From assembly GCF_002155915.1 (NCBI RefSeq), contig NZ_MUME01000150.1, positions 1 to 52,546 of the forward strand: a stretch of 52,546 bases of DNA, given 5' to 3'. Positions 7,289-15,322 of this stretch are shown one piece after another. The notes under the pieces were generated by a model. It was given only the letters and a program-made list of their open reading frames with translations, had not been told where the DNA came from and did no database searches. The stretch is from Streptomyces thermovulgaris. Its GTDB lineage: Bacteria > Actinomycetota > Actinomycetes > Streptomycetales > Streptomycetaceae. The stretch's first letter is position 1, and each line of letters starts with the position of its first letter. The translations under genes and the position numbers were made by a program.

Positions 7289-7705
7289 TCAGTACCAGCC
7301 GTTGGCCTGCCAGAACTTCCAGGCGCCGACCGGGCTGCCGTAGCGGGACTTCATGTAGTCCAGACCCCACTTGATCTGGGTCCGGGGGTTGGTCCTCCAG
7401 TCCGGGCCGGCCGAGGCCATCTTGGAGCCGGGCAGCGCCTGGACCAGGCCGTAGGCGCCGGAGGAGGGGTTGGTGGCCGTGACGTTCCAGTTGCTCTCGC
7501 GCTGGACGATGTTGCTGAACGCCCGGAACTGCGCGTCGCCCGGGATCATCTGACGCGCGATCGCCTTCGCCTCGGCGGCCGAGTACGTCGGCGCCGCATG
7601 GGCGGGAGCGGAGGCGAGGGCCATGCCGGCGGTGGCGGCGACCACGGCGGCGGTGGTGAGGGCCTTCTTCGGGGCGGCGATGCGGCGGAGGAAGGAGACG
7701 GTCAC
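7289..7705 (-). CDS. Secreted transglycosylase SLT-like protein
   Basis: 138 residues. A signal peptide occupies about the first 35 (basic MTVSFLRRIAAPKK, hydrophobic core, ASAPAHA cleavage region). The mature part has IVQRESNWNVTATN, with the catalytic Glu in the RES motif, SGAYGLVQALPGSKM and WGLDYMKSRYGSPVGAW, the usual SLT/resuscitation-factor-like lysozyme fold of Streptomyces. It should cleave peptidoglycan outside the cell. The start is the GTG at 7705, just after AGAGG; an upstream in-frame ATG at 7828 would bury the signal peptide. A degenerate copy lies at 1044-1170. Confidence 0.88.
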   Translation of the reverse strand: MTVSFLRRIAAPKKALTTAAVVAATAGMALASAPAHAAPTYSAAEAKAIARQMIPGDAQFRAFSNIVQRESNWNVTATNPSSGAYGLVQALPGSKMASAGPDWRTNPRTQIKWGLDYMKSRYGSPVGAWKFWQANGWY

Positions 7706-8026
7706 GGGGGAACCTCTGGGAACCTCATGCGTCGGGACGGACAGAGGTCGCGGGCGGTCCGGGACCCGTGGGGTCCGCCGGCGCCCGGCGACGCCGCCCA
7801 GAGAAGCAGGAGGCCCATCCGTCGGCAAACACCCCTTTTACTAGTGGTCGTCGCATTCGGGGTGAAGGTCGTTTGTGTGAGCCGGCTCTCACCGCCCAGG
7901 TCAGCGCGGGTGAAGTCGCGAGCATGCCAGGCGTGCGTGACTACGACCCGGCCTCGGAGGTGATCTGCGTCATGTGCGCCTCTTCACCGGACCCGTCGCC
8001 TACGGTGAAGGGTGTGTCACCCGAGG
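7706..8026. other. Intergenic region upstream of the SLT-like gene
   Basis: 321 bases without a convincing gene. On the minus strand it must carry the promoter and a leader of the SLT-like gene. Many Streptomyces cell-wall hydrolase genes of this type have a c-di-AMP (ydaO) riboswitch here, but I could not match its conserved core with confidence. It also includes the 3' side of the ECF operon. Confidence 0.4.
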
Positions 8027-8923
8027 TCACGGCGCGGGCGCGTCGAATGTGACCGGTGTCTCGAAGGCGGCCCGGCGGGTGGCCCGGCGCAGGGCCCTGA
8101 GGACGGCGGGGCCGATCGTCAGGGTCAGGACGACGGTGACGGAGGCCCGGCCCAGGTCCCAGCCGAGCGAGGTGGCCAGGCAGTACGCCACGAAGCGGGC
8201 CAGGTTGGCGGTGACGTCCGCCTGCGGGTCGAAGGCGATGGAGGAGGCGAGGGTGCTCATGAAGGGCCAGCCCGCGAGGTTCATGACCGTGCCGTAGGCG
8301 AAGGCGGCCACAAAGCCGTAGAGGGCCAGCAGCACCGACTCCGCGCGGCCGCGCAGACGGTCCGGGCCCGGCAGCAGGCCCGCGCCCAGGGTGAACCACC
8401 CCATGGCCAGCATCTGGAACGGCAGCCACGGGCCCACCCCGCCCGTGAGCAGCGCGGAGGAGAACATCGTCACCGCGCCCAGCACGAACCCGAAGCCCGG
8501 CCCGAGCACCCGCCCGCTCAGCACCATCAGGAAGAACATGGGCTCGATCCCGGCCGTCCCGGCCCCGATGGGGCGCAGCGCGGCCCCCGTCGCGGCCAGC
8601 ACACCGAGCAGGGCGACGGCCTTCGGGCCGAGTCCGGACTCGGAGATCGTCGCGGCGACCACGGCGACGAGCAGGACGAGCAGGCCCGCGAAGAGCCAGG
8701 GCGCGTCCTGCGCGTGCGCGCTGAGCTGCGAGGCGGGCGGTGCGAGGAACGGCCAGACGAAGGCGGCCACCCCGACGGCGCTGACCAGGGCGAGCGCGGC
8801 GAGGGAGCGGGGACCCAGACGGACGGGCCGGACCTGGGGAACGGGCCGCCCGGACCGCTCGGACCGCCCGGGCTGCGCGGGCTGTGCGGGGCGCGCGGGC
8901 TTCGCGGGCTGTACGGACTTCAT
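8027..8923 (-). CDS. ECF transporter S component (probable cobalamin/corrinoid-type substrate binder)
   Basis: 298 residues from the ATG at 8923, whose ATGA overlaps the stop of the upstream ATPase gene. A Pro/Arg-rich cytoplasmic N-terminus is followed by six or more membrane helices, with GIEPMFFLMVLSGRVLGPGFG and GPWLPFQMLAMGWFTLGAGLLPG characteristic of actinobacterial ECF S components. It should bind the small-molecule substrate and hand it to the EcfT/EcfA module encoded next to it. The cobalamin riboswitch at the head of the operon points to vitamin B12 or a precursor as substrate (inference). It is the last gene of the operon. Confidence 0.85.
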   Translation of the reverse strand: MKSVQPAKPARPAQPAQPGRSERSGRPVPQVRPVRLGPRSLAALALVSAVGVAAFVWPFLAPPASQLSAHAQDAPWLFAGLLVLLVAVVAATISESGLGPKAVALLGVLAATGAALRPIGAGTAGIEPMFFLMVLSGRVLGPGFGFVLGAVTMFSSALLTGGVGPWLPFQMLAMGWFTLGAGLLPGPDRLRGRAESVLLALYGFVAAFAYGTVMNLAGWPFMSTLASSIAFDPQADVTANLARFVAYCLATSLGWDLGRASVTVVLTLTIGPAVLRALRRATRRAAFETPVTFDAPAP

Positions 8924-10608
8924 GCCAGCGCCTCGCGGACCTGGGCGGCCGTGAGCCACCGCTGCGGAGCCAGGATCTTGGTGACCTGCGGGGCGAAGGA
9001 CGGGGACGACACCACCACCTCGGCCGTCGGACCGTCGGCGATCACCTCGCCCTCGGCGAGCAGGACCACCCGGTGGGCCAGCTCGGCGGCCAGCTCCACG
9101 TCATGGGTGGCGAGCACGATGGCGTGCCCCTCGGCGGCCAGGTCGCGCAGCAGGGCGACCAGACGGGCCTTCGCGCCGTAGTCCAGTCCGCGCGTCGGCT
9201 CGTCGAGCAGCAGCAGGGGCGGGCGTGCGGTGAGCACGACGGCGAGCGCCAGGGCCAGCCGCTGTCCCTCGGACAGATCCCGGGGGTGGGTGTCGTCGGT
9301 GACACCGGGCAGCAGGTCGGAGACCAGCGCACGGCAGGTTCCGGGGGCGGCCTGCGCGTCCCGGTCGGCCGCCGCGCACTCGGCGGCGACCGTGTCGGCG
9401 TACAGCAGGTCGCGCGGCTCCTGCGGGACGAGACCGACCCGCCGTACGAGCTCGCGCGGTGCCGTGCGGTGCGGGACCGCGCCGCCCACCCGCACCGATC
9501 CGCCGGACGGCTCGACCAGTCCGACGAGCGTGCCGAGCAGCGTGGACTTCCCGGCGCCGTTGCGGCCCATGAGCGCGACGGTCTCCCCCGGGGCGACGGA
9601 CAGCTCCACGCGCCGCAGCGCCCGGATGCCGTCGCGGACCACGGTGAGGGAGCGGACCTCGGCCGCGGGCGCGTCCGCCGGAGCGGCCTCGGGGGCCTCG
9701 CGGCGCCGCAGCCGCCACCGCGACGGCCGCCGGGGCGGGGGAGGCGGGGGCGGCGCCATGGCCGGTGCCGGCCCCGCGGGCACGGGCTCCCGCCCGTGAA
9801 GCCGCTGCCGGAGGTCCGCGGCCCGGCGGCGGGCGTCCCGCACGGTCAGGGGCAGCGGGGACCAGCCCGCCAGCCGGCCCAGGTCCACCACCGGCGGATA
9901 CACGGGGGACACGGCCATGACGTCGGCCGGGGCGCCCACCAGCGGGACGGCGCCCGGCTCGGGCAGCAGGACGACCTGGTCGGCGTACTGGACGACACGT
10001 TCCAGACGGTGCTCGGCCATGAGGACCGTCGTGCCGAGGTCGTGCACCAGCCGCTGCAGCACGGCGAGGACCTCCTCGGCGGCGGTCGGGTCGAGCGCCG
10101 AGGTCGGCTCGTCCAGGACCAGGACCTTCGGGTGCGGGGTGAGGACCGAGCCGATCGCGACCCGCTGCTGCTGGCCGCCGGAGAGCGTGGAGAGGGGACG
10201 GTCGCGCAGATCGGCCAGGCCCAGCAGGTCCAGGACCTCCTCCACACGCCGCCGCATGACGTCCGGGGCGAGCCCCAGCGACTCCATGCCGTAGGCGAGT
10301 TCGTCCTCCACGGTGTCCGTGACGAAGTGCGACAGCGGGTCCTGGCCGACGGTGCCGACCACATCGGCGAGTTCGCGCGGCTTGTGGGTGCGGGTGTCCC
10401 GTCCGGCCACGGTGACCCGCCCGCGCAGGGTGCCGCCGGTGAAGTGCGGCACCAGCCCGCTGACCGCACCGAGCACGGTGGACTTGCCGACGCCGGACGG
10501 CCCGACGAGCAGCACGAGTTCCCCCTCGGGCACCTCGAGGTCGACGCCCCGGACGGTGGGCCGGTCCGCCCCGTCGTACGTCACGGAGACATTCTCGAAG
10601 CGGATCAC
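8920..10608 (-). CDS. ECF transporter ATPase, two fused ATP-binding domains (EcfA-EcfA')
   Basis: 562 residues with two complete ABC cassettes. The first has GPSGVGKST, LSGGQQQRVAIG and VLVLDEPTSALD. The second has GRNGAGKST, a variant signature LSEGQRLALAL and LLLLDEPTRGLD. They are joined by a Pro-rich linker (about residues 275-320). This is the energy-coupling ATPase pair in one polypeptide. The GTG start at 10608 overlaps the EcfT stop (GTGA) and the end overlaps the S-component start (ATGA), so the three proteins are translationally coupled. An ORF reading much further upstream is an antisense-like artefact over ecfT. Confidence 0.92.
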   Translation of the reverse strand: MIRFENVSVTYDGADRPTVRGVDLEVPEGELVLLVGPSGVGKSTVLGAVSGLVPHFTGGTLRGRVTVAGRDTRTHKPRELADVVGTVGQDPLSHFVTDTVEDELAYGMESLGLAPDVMRRRVEEVLDLLGLADLRDRPLSTLSGGQQQRVAIGSVLTPHPKVLVLDEPTSALDPTAAEEVLAVLQRLVHDLGTTVLMAEHRLERVVQYADQVVLLPEPGAVPLVGAPADVMAVSPVYPPVVDLGRLAGWSPLPLTVRDARRRAADLRQRLHGREPVPAGPAPAMAPPPPPPPRRPSRWRLRRREAPEAAPADAPAAEVRSLTVVRDGIRALRRVELSVAPGETVALMGRNGAGKSTLLGTLVGLVEPSGGSVRVGGAVPHRTAPRELVRRVGLVPQEPRDLLYADTVAAECAAADRDAQAAPGTCRALVSDLLPGVTDDTHPRDLSEGQRLALALAVVLTARPPLLLLDEPTRGLDYGAKARLVALLRDLAAEGHAIVLATHDVELAAELAHRVVLLAEGEVIADGPTAEVVVSSPSFAPQVTKILAPQRWLTAAQVREALA

Positions 10609-11711
10609 GACGGCTCCTTGACAGCGGGACGTGCGGCAGCGGAGTGCGCGGGGACGGGACGTGCGGGTGCGACGACGGCCGGGAGCAGACCGAGGAGCAC
10701 GGCGGCGGCGGGCCACAGCGGAAGAGTGGGCGCGACGAGCGGCACCACCCCCGGGTGCAGGGCCCCGGGGTCCCGGGCGGCGGCGAGCGCCAGCAGCGCC
10801 GCGACCACCGCGCCCGACCCCGCCACGGCACAGGACCGCGGATTCCAGGTGTCGGGACGGTAGCGGGTGCGCGGGGACCGGCGCCCGCCCAGCCACAGGC
10901 CGGCCAGGGCGGCGGCGAGCCCGGCGAGCAGCACCGGAAGGCCGTAGGTGCCGCCCTCGGCGGTGAGCAGTCCGTACGTTCCCGCGCAGACGCCCAGCAG
11001 ACCCCCGAGGGTGAGCGCGGCGGTCGTCCGGTGCACGGCGGGCGGGACCTCGGCGGTACGGCCGTAGCCGCGGGCGTCCATCGCGGCGGCGAGGGCCACC
11101 GAGCGCTCCAGCGCGCCCTCCAGGACCGGCAGTCCGACCTGCAGCAGCCCGCGCACTCCCCGGTCGGGGCGGCCCCGCAGCCGGCGGGCGGCCCGCAGAC
11201 GCCGGGCGTCGGCGATCAGATGCGGGGCGAAGGTGAGCGCGACGACGACGGCGACACCGATCTCGTACAGCGCGCCGGGAAGGGACTTGAGCAGCCGGGC
11301 GGGGGTGGCGAGGGCGTTCGCGGCGCCCACGCAGACCAGCAGAGTGGCCAGCTTCAGGCCGTCGTACAGCGCGAAGACGACCGCCTCGGCCGTCACCCTG
11401 CCCCCGAGCCGGATGCCCTGCGCCCAGTCGGGCAGGGGGACTTCGGGAAGGGAGACGAGCACATGCGTTCCGGGGATGGGCGAGCCGAGCACGACGGCGA
11501 AGACGAGACGGACGGCGAGCACGACGAGGGCGAGCTTGAGGAAGGCGGTGTAGGAGCGGGCGGAGGGCGTGGCGCTGCGGCAGGTCACCACGACATGGCC
11601 GGAGACCGCGAGGAGCAGACCGAGCAGCAGCGGGTTGGTGGTGCGGGTGGCCGCGGTCCCCAGACCCAGGGCCCACAGCCACCAGGCCCCCGCGTGCACA
11701 CGGTCACGCAT
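10605..11711 (-). CDS. ECF transporter transmembrane component EcfT (CbiQ-like)
   Basis: 368 residues. An N-terminal set of helices and the characteristic cytoplasmic coupling segment (ADARRLRAARRLRGRPDRG, then AAAMDARGYGR with the Ala-Arg-Gly motif that contacts the ATPases) identify EcfT. Extra C-terminal helices, including GLWLGGRR and late Ala-rich segments, make it longer than a minimal EcfT. The ATG at 11711 overlaps the preceding stop by eight bases. It links the S component at the membrane to the fused ATPase encoded next. Confidence 0.9.
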   Translation of the reverse strand: MRDRVHAGAWWLWALGLGTAATRTTNPLLLGLLLAVSGHVVVTCRSATPSARSYTAFLKLALVVLAVRLVFAVVLGSPIPGTHVLVSLPEVPLPDWAQGIRLGGRVTAEAVVFALYDGLKLATLLVCVGAANALATPARLLKSLPGALYEIGVAVVVALTFAPHLIADARRLRAARRLRGRPDRGVRGLLQVGLPVLEGALERSVALAAAMDARGYGRTAEVPPAVHRTTAALTLGGLLGVCAGTYGLLTAEGGTYGLPVLLAGLAAALAGLWLGGRRSPRTRYRPDTWNPRSCAVAGSGAVVAALLALAAARDPGALHPGVVPLVAPTLPLWPAAAVLLGLLPAVVAPARPVPAHSAAARPAVKEPS

Positions 11712-12390
11712 TCCCGCGCCGCCGTGCCCGCCACACCGCCGCCGCGCCCAGCGCCAGCACCGCGGCACCGCCGGCGAGAAGACCCAGGGACGGGCCCGAG
11801 CCGGACTCGTCCTTCTCCTGCGCCGCGTCCTTCGTGCTCTCCGTGCTCCTGGTGCTCCCCGTGCCCTTCGCGGAGTCCTTCTCCGTGGTCACCTGCTCGC
11901 CGCATCCCCTCTTCGGGTAGCCGGAGATGGCGCACAGCAGGGCGTTGGTGTCGTACCGCAGCGGGCCCGCGACGGCCGCCAGGGCCTCCGCGGTGGTCGC
12001 GTCGGCGGGCACCCGGGCGCAGGCGGTGCGCGGGGCCGGCGGGGTCTCCCCGGCCGGGGCGTCCTCATGCGTGCCGAAGTCGAGGACGAGCGCGACCCGC
12101 TTGCTGCCCTCCCGGGCCGGGGTCCCGGCGCAGATGGCCGCGAAGTCGGCCGTCCCGCGCGGCTTGGCGGCGTCCTGGGAGTCCTCGCTCACCGCGAACC
12201 GGAACCCCTGCACGTCACCGTCGAGGGGGCGTGCCGTGGACGGTCCCTCGGTGGCGTACGTCCACCGGTCGCCGTCACGCTCCCAGAAGGACCAGTACCG
12301 GTAGCCCACGGCCTGGGCCTGCCCGGCAGCGGCCACCGGCAGGAGGACGGCCGCCACCAGGGCGCAGAACATTCCGATCCGGCGTATCAC
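11704..12390 (-). CDS. Secreted, C-terminally membrane-anchored protein of the ECF operon (SCO2322-like)
   Basis: 228 residues: signal peptide (MIRRIGMFCALVAAVLL to AQA), an extracellular domain with YRYWSFWERDGDRWTYATEGP and conserved cysteines (CAGTP, RTACARV, LLCAISGYPKRGCG), a Ser/Thr/Lys/Glu-rich spacer, and a C-terminal membrane helix with an Arg-rich tail (GGAAVLALGAAAVWRARRR). From memory it matches a family of unknown function named after S. coelicolor SCO2322. The GTG at 12390 overlaps the upstream stop as GTGA. Sitting between the toroid protein and EcfT, it is probably the surface part of the same uptake system (inference). Confidence 0.82.
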   Translation of the reverse strand: MIRRIGMFCALVAAVLLPVAAAGQAQAVGYRYWSFWERDGDRWTYATEGPSTARPLDGDVQGFRFAVSEDSQDAAKPRGTADFAAICAGTPAREGSKRVALVLDFGTHEDAPAGETPPAPRTACARVPADATTAEALAAVAGPLRYDTNALLCAISGYPKRGCGEQVTTEKDSAKGTGSTRSTESTKDAAQEKDESGSGPSLGLLAGGAAVLALGAAAVWRARRRGNA

Positions 12391-13667
12391 GACTGCTGCT
12401 CCCGCCGCTTGTTCCCGCGTCCGCGCAGCACCAGGCCGATGCCGGCCGCCGCGGCGAGGAGGACACCGCCGGCGACGGCCCACCGGAGACCGGACCCGGA
12501 ACTCTGCGCGGAGTCCTCGCTCTTCGCGGTGCTCCGCGCGGTCTTCTCGGCCTGCTTGCCGTCGGCGGCCCGGGGCGCCGGACCGGTCGCGTTGAGCCGC
12601 TCGACCAGGTCCACCCCGCCGAAGTCGCGCGGATCGGCCCCGGCGGCGTGGGCGGCGAAGACGAGCTGGGCGTAGGCGGCGGGCCCGCTCTGCTCGGCCC
12701 ACTCCTCGAAGTTCCGCTCCAGCCACTTCAGCGGCTTCTGCGCCTGTGCGGCCCCGCCCTGCACGGCGAGGGCGACGACGGCGTCGGCGGTGTTGCCGTA
12801 GTCGGGCTGGTCGCCGGCACCGGGGAGCGAGGAGACCAGGTGACCGTTCTCGGCGACGGCCCGCGCCAGGTACGACGCCCCGTTGGCCGCCGCCCGGGCC
12901 GGATCGGGCCCGTCGCCCTTGCCGGCGTCGACGCAACGAGGGGCGCCGGCCGCGCTCTTGCCGCTGCCGCCCTCGGCGGCCAGGCCCTGTCCGAGGGCAG
13001 CGACGACCGCTGCGGCCGTGGCGTCCGCGTTGGCGGTGAGCTCGCCCTTCTTGTCCGGCTGGTAGGCGAAGGCGCCGCCCCCGTCACCGGAGCAGGGCAG
13101 GGCGAACCCCATCAGGGCGTCGTAGGGCGACCTGCCGTTCTTCACCACGCTCTCGGGCTTCTCGCCCACGGCGGCGAGCGCGCCGATGACCACCGAGGTC
13201 GAGTTGGCGTCGCTGGGCCCGCCCGGGGTGTACCCCCAGCCGCCGTCCTTGTTCTGCACGGACTTCAGCCAGGACACCGCCTTGCCGGTCGCGGCGTCGT
13301 GTCCGCCGAGCGCGGCGAGGGCCTGCACGGCGGCGGCGGTGCTGTTGGTGTCGACCGCGGTCCTGGCGTCGCAGGCCTTGCCCGGGTCGGCGCGGAAGGC
13401 GGGGAACGAGCCGTCCGCGCACTGCTGTCCGGTCAGCCAGTCCACGGCCTCGGCGGCGGGCCGCACTCCCACGGTGTGCTGCGCGAGCAGGGCGAGGGAC
13501 TGCCGCCAGACACCGTCGTACCGGGGATCGGTGCTGCCGTGGAGCCCCGGGGGCAGCGACGGCGACGCGGACGGGGCGGGGGAGGAGTCTGCGACGGCTG
13601 CGGGTGCCGCGAGGCCGATCACGGTGACGGCGGCGGTGACGACCGCGGCGCTGCGGCGGACATTCAT
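12387..13667 (-). CDS. Secreted alpha/alpha-toroid (prenyltransferase/squalene-oxidase-repeat) protein under B12 riboswitch
   Basis: 426 residues. Signal peptide (MNVRRSAAVVTAAVTVIGLAAPAAVA), then repeated helical-hairpin units with the Gln-x-x-Asp-Gly-Ser/Gly-Trp/Phe theme (WLTGQQCADGSFPAF, WLKSVQNKDGGWGY, YLARAVAENGHLVSSL, DYGNTADAVVALAVQ). A Ser/Lys-rich linker and a C-terminal membrane helix with a basic tail (VAGGVLLAAAAGIGLVLRGR) follow. This alpha/alpha-toroid architecture is shared with prenyltransferases and also with vertebrate B12 carriers such as intrinsic factor. Being extracellular and first in a cobalamin-riboswitch ECF operon, it may be a surface corrinoid-binding protein (inference). 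ATG at 13667. Confidence 0.85.
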   Translation of the reverse strand: MNVRRSAAVVTAAVTVIGLAAPAAVADSSPAPSASPSLPPGLHGSTDPRYDGVWRQSLALLAQHTVGVRPAAEAVDWLTGQQCADGSFPAFRADPGKACDARTAVDTNSTAAAVQALAALGGHDAATGKAVSWLKSVQNKDGGWGYTPGGPSDANSTSVVIGALAAVGEKPESVVKNGRSPYDALMGFALPCSGDGGGAFAYQPDKKGELTANADATAAAVVAALGQGLAAEGGSGKSAAGAPRCVDAGKGDGPDPARAAANGASYLARAVAENGHLVSSLPGAGDQPDYGNTADAVVALAVQGGAAQAQKPLKWLERNFEEWAEQSGPAAYAQLVFAAHAAGADPRDFGGVDLVERLNATGPAPRAADGKQAEKTARSTAKSEDSAQSSGSGLRWAVAGGVLLAAAAGIGLVLRGRGNKRREQQS

Positions 13668-13834
13668 GATCGGCGGGTGCCTCTCTGTGCTGTTCGGTGC
13701 GCCTTCGGGGCGGGGACCCCTTCGGCTCTCCCTGCGGAGAATCGGGCAGCACGGGACAGGACACCCGGCGGCTCGGCTCCGCAGACCTCGACGGTGCCGT
13801 GCGCCGGCGGCCCGCCGACGCACATGAGCCGGTC

Positions 13835-13965
13835 ACGTCCCGTCCGGGGCATTCCGGCTCACCGTCCTCGCGGAACGGCTCACGGTTGCGGGTCAGCGCC
13901 GGATTCGCACCGGCTTCCCCCCGTACGGGTGTGATGACGACGCCGATCACTGTACCGGCCCGTCG
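13835..13965 (-). promoter_or_regulatory. Cobalamin (B12) riboswitch
   Basis: On the minus strand the order GGGGGAAGCCGGTGCGAATC, then CGCTGACCCGCAACCGTGAG, then GACGGTGAGCCGGAATGCC reproduces the conserved core and B12 box of adenosylcobalamin riboswitches (GGTGxAAxxCC, CTGxCCCGCAAC, AGCCxGxATxCC). It lies about 170 bases upstream of the toroid gene, leaving room for an expression platform. B12 binding should turn the ECF operon down. Ends are approximate. Confidence 0.92.
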
Positions 13966-14047
13966 CAAGGCCCCCGAACGGGTATTCCCGTCCGGGAAGA
14001 CATCGGAAGAAAAAGAGAAGAAAATTCTGTTCTGGGTGGTTCCATTC

Positions 14048-14067
14048 CACTATGGAGGGATATAGTG
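14048..14067. promoter_or_regulatory. Inverted repeat CACTAT-N8-ATAGTG between divergent riboswitches
   Basis: Perfect 6-bp arms in an A/T-rich patch between the B12 leader (minus) and TPP leader (plus). TATAGT at 14061-14066 is a good plus-strand -10 candidate. It could be a promoter/operator for the TPP leader; the binding protein is unknown. Confidence 0.4.
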
Positions 14068-14072
14068 AAAGT

Positions 14073-14252
14073 GGCCTACGAGGCGAGTGAGGGAGTTCGA
14101 CCGGAGTAGCCGACTTGGGCGAGATGCCGGAAGGTGTCCGCCGAGGCCGACGTCGACGGTCGGGCTGAGAGGCTGGAAGGTCTGCGGACCGGACGGCGAC
14201 CCCCAGAACCTGATCCGGGCAATGCCGGCGAAGGGAACCCGTCTCGTAGGTC
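14073..14252 (+). promoter_or_regulatory. TPP riboswitch (thi-box) without a downstream thiamine gene
   Basis: GGGCTGAGAGG and the 3' core AACCTGATCCGGGCAATGCC with GGCGAAGGGAA are the diagnostic TPP-aptamer segments. P3 is long and begins CGACCG (14099-14104) pairing with CGGTCG (14156-14161). An outer helix pairs CCTACGAGGCG with CGTCTCGTAGG on both sides. No thiamine gene follows: the next 240 bases are pyrimidine-rich and then antisense to the TetR gene. The first plus-strand gene starts more than 1 kb away beyond a promoter of its own. Confidence 0.88.
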
Positions 14253-14492
14253 CTTTCTCTGCCCTCTCCCCGGCCTTCCCGGCTGTCCTCTCCTGCTTCC
14301 CCGGCTTCCGGGCCGTCCGCCGGGACTTCGGCCTTCAAGGACTCGGGCTTCCGGGGCCTTCGGCTTCCGCACTCCCGGGCGCCGCTTTCCGCCCCCGGCG
14401 CCTCCTGCGGCGCCGTCCCCCGGTGCTGTCGCCGCCTTCCGGGCCGCCGTCACCGCTCTTCCGTCCCCGTTCTTCCGCGTCTTCCGCGGCCG

Positions 14493-15113
14493 TCACCGCT
14501 CTTCGGCGGGCGCCGTCGGGCCGATCAGCCGGCACGCCGTCTCGACGTCGGCCCTCACCTGGGCGATCGACGCGCGCCCCGACAGCCAGGCGATCAGGGC
14601 CGAGAACCAGGTGTGCTCGATCACGCGGACCGCGGACAGCTGCTCGGGGGTGGGGTTCTCCCGCCCCATCGCGTCCAGGATGATCGCGGTGGTCTGCCGG
14701 GACACCTGGTCGACCTCGGGACTCGCACTGCGGTCCGCGAAGGTCAGGGCGCGGACCATCGCATCGGCGAGCTGCGGCTCGCGCTGCAGGGCACGGAAGG
14801 CGCGCATCAGCGTCTCGGCCACCCGCTCGGCCGCGTTCTCGCCGGCCGGCGGCTTCCTGCGCAGCGCGGCGTGCAGCTGCTCCAGCTGGTCCTGCATCGT
14901 CGCGACCAGCAGATGCACCTTGGACGGGAAGTACCGGTAGAGCGTGCCGAGCGCCACCTGCGAGGCCTCCGCGACCTCCCGCATCTGCACGGCGTCGAAG
15001 CCGCCCCGGCAGGCCAGGTGCGCGCTCGCGTGCAGAATGCGCCGGCGACGGGCCTGCTGCCGCTCGGTGAGGGGCGGGGTGACGAGCCGGGAGGGCCTGG
15101 CGTGCGCGGACAT
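14493..15113 (-). CDS. kstR: TetR-family regulator, KstR-like
   Basis: 206 residues. The N-terminal HTH reads VQMREVAEASQVALGTLYRYFPSKVHLLV, essentially the KstR signature, and the ligand domain keeps LADAMVRALTFADRSASPEV and WFSALIAWLSGRAS, which also parallel KstR. In mycobacteria KstR represses sterol and lipid catabolism genes and is released by a CoA-thioester intermediate. An exact KstR-type operator (15255-15268) lies 142 bases upstream, in the divergent control region shared with the glycosyltransferase operon. Autoregulation and control of that operon are likely (inference). ATG at 15113 has only a weak ribosome site. Confidence 0.88.
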   Translation of the reverse strand: MSAHARPSRLVTPPLTERQQARRRRILHASAHLACRGGFDAVQMREVAEASQVALGTLYRYFPSKVHLLVATMQDQLEQLHAALRRKPPAGENAAERVAETLMRAFRALQREPQLADAMVRALTFADRSASPEVDQVSRQTTAIILDAMGRENPTPEQLSAVRVIEHTWFSALIAWLSGRASIAQVRADVETACRLIGPTAPAEER

Positions 15114-15254
15114 CGGTCCCGTTCCGTGACGGTCGGTGAGGCCCTGTCATCGGACCGCAGGCAGAGGCGTCGGGTCGTGGCGCGAATCACCTGATCCACT
15201 GGTCACAGCGCGGCTACCTGCCGGTAGATTCGAAGCCTCCTGGACGATCAAGTC

Positions 15255-15268
15255 TGAAACTTGTTCTA
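15255..15268. promoter_or_regulatory. KstR-type operator
   Basis: TGAAACTTGTTCTA fits the published KstR consensus TNNAACNNGTTNNA at every fixed position. It overlaps the likely -35 (TTGTTC, 15261-15266) of a plus-strand promoter whose -10 is TAACCT (15285-15290, 18-base spacer), 33 bases before the glycosyltransferase start. Binding would block that promoter. Confidence 0.8.
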
Positions 15269-15322
15269 GGTTAGCGTCCCGGCGTAACCTCGCGGGGCAA
15301 TGCAGTCAGAAGGGGGCCCAGA

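Noticed and set aside
7706..7960. c-di-AMP (ydaO) riboswitch upstream of the SLT-like gene
   Set aside because: Expected for this gene type in Streptomyces, but the conserved core could not be matched by eye, so it is not listed as a feature.
10644..13934. 1096-codon plus-strand frame over the ECF operon
   Set aside because: Low-complexity Gly/Arg/Gln translation, antisense to five overlapping genes with recognisable domains.
14134..14940. Possible gene controlled by the TPP riboswitch
   Set aside because: The frame is antisense to the TetR gene, begins inside the aptamer and has no similarity to thiamine proteins.
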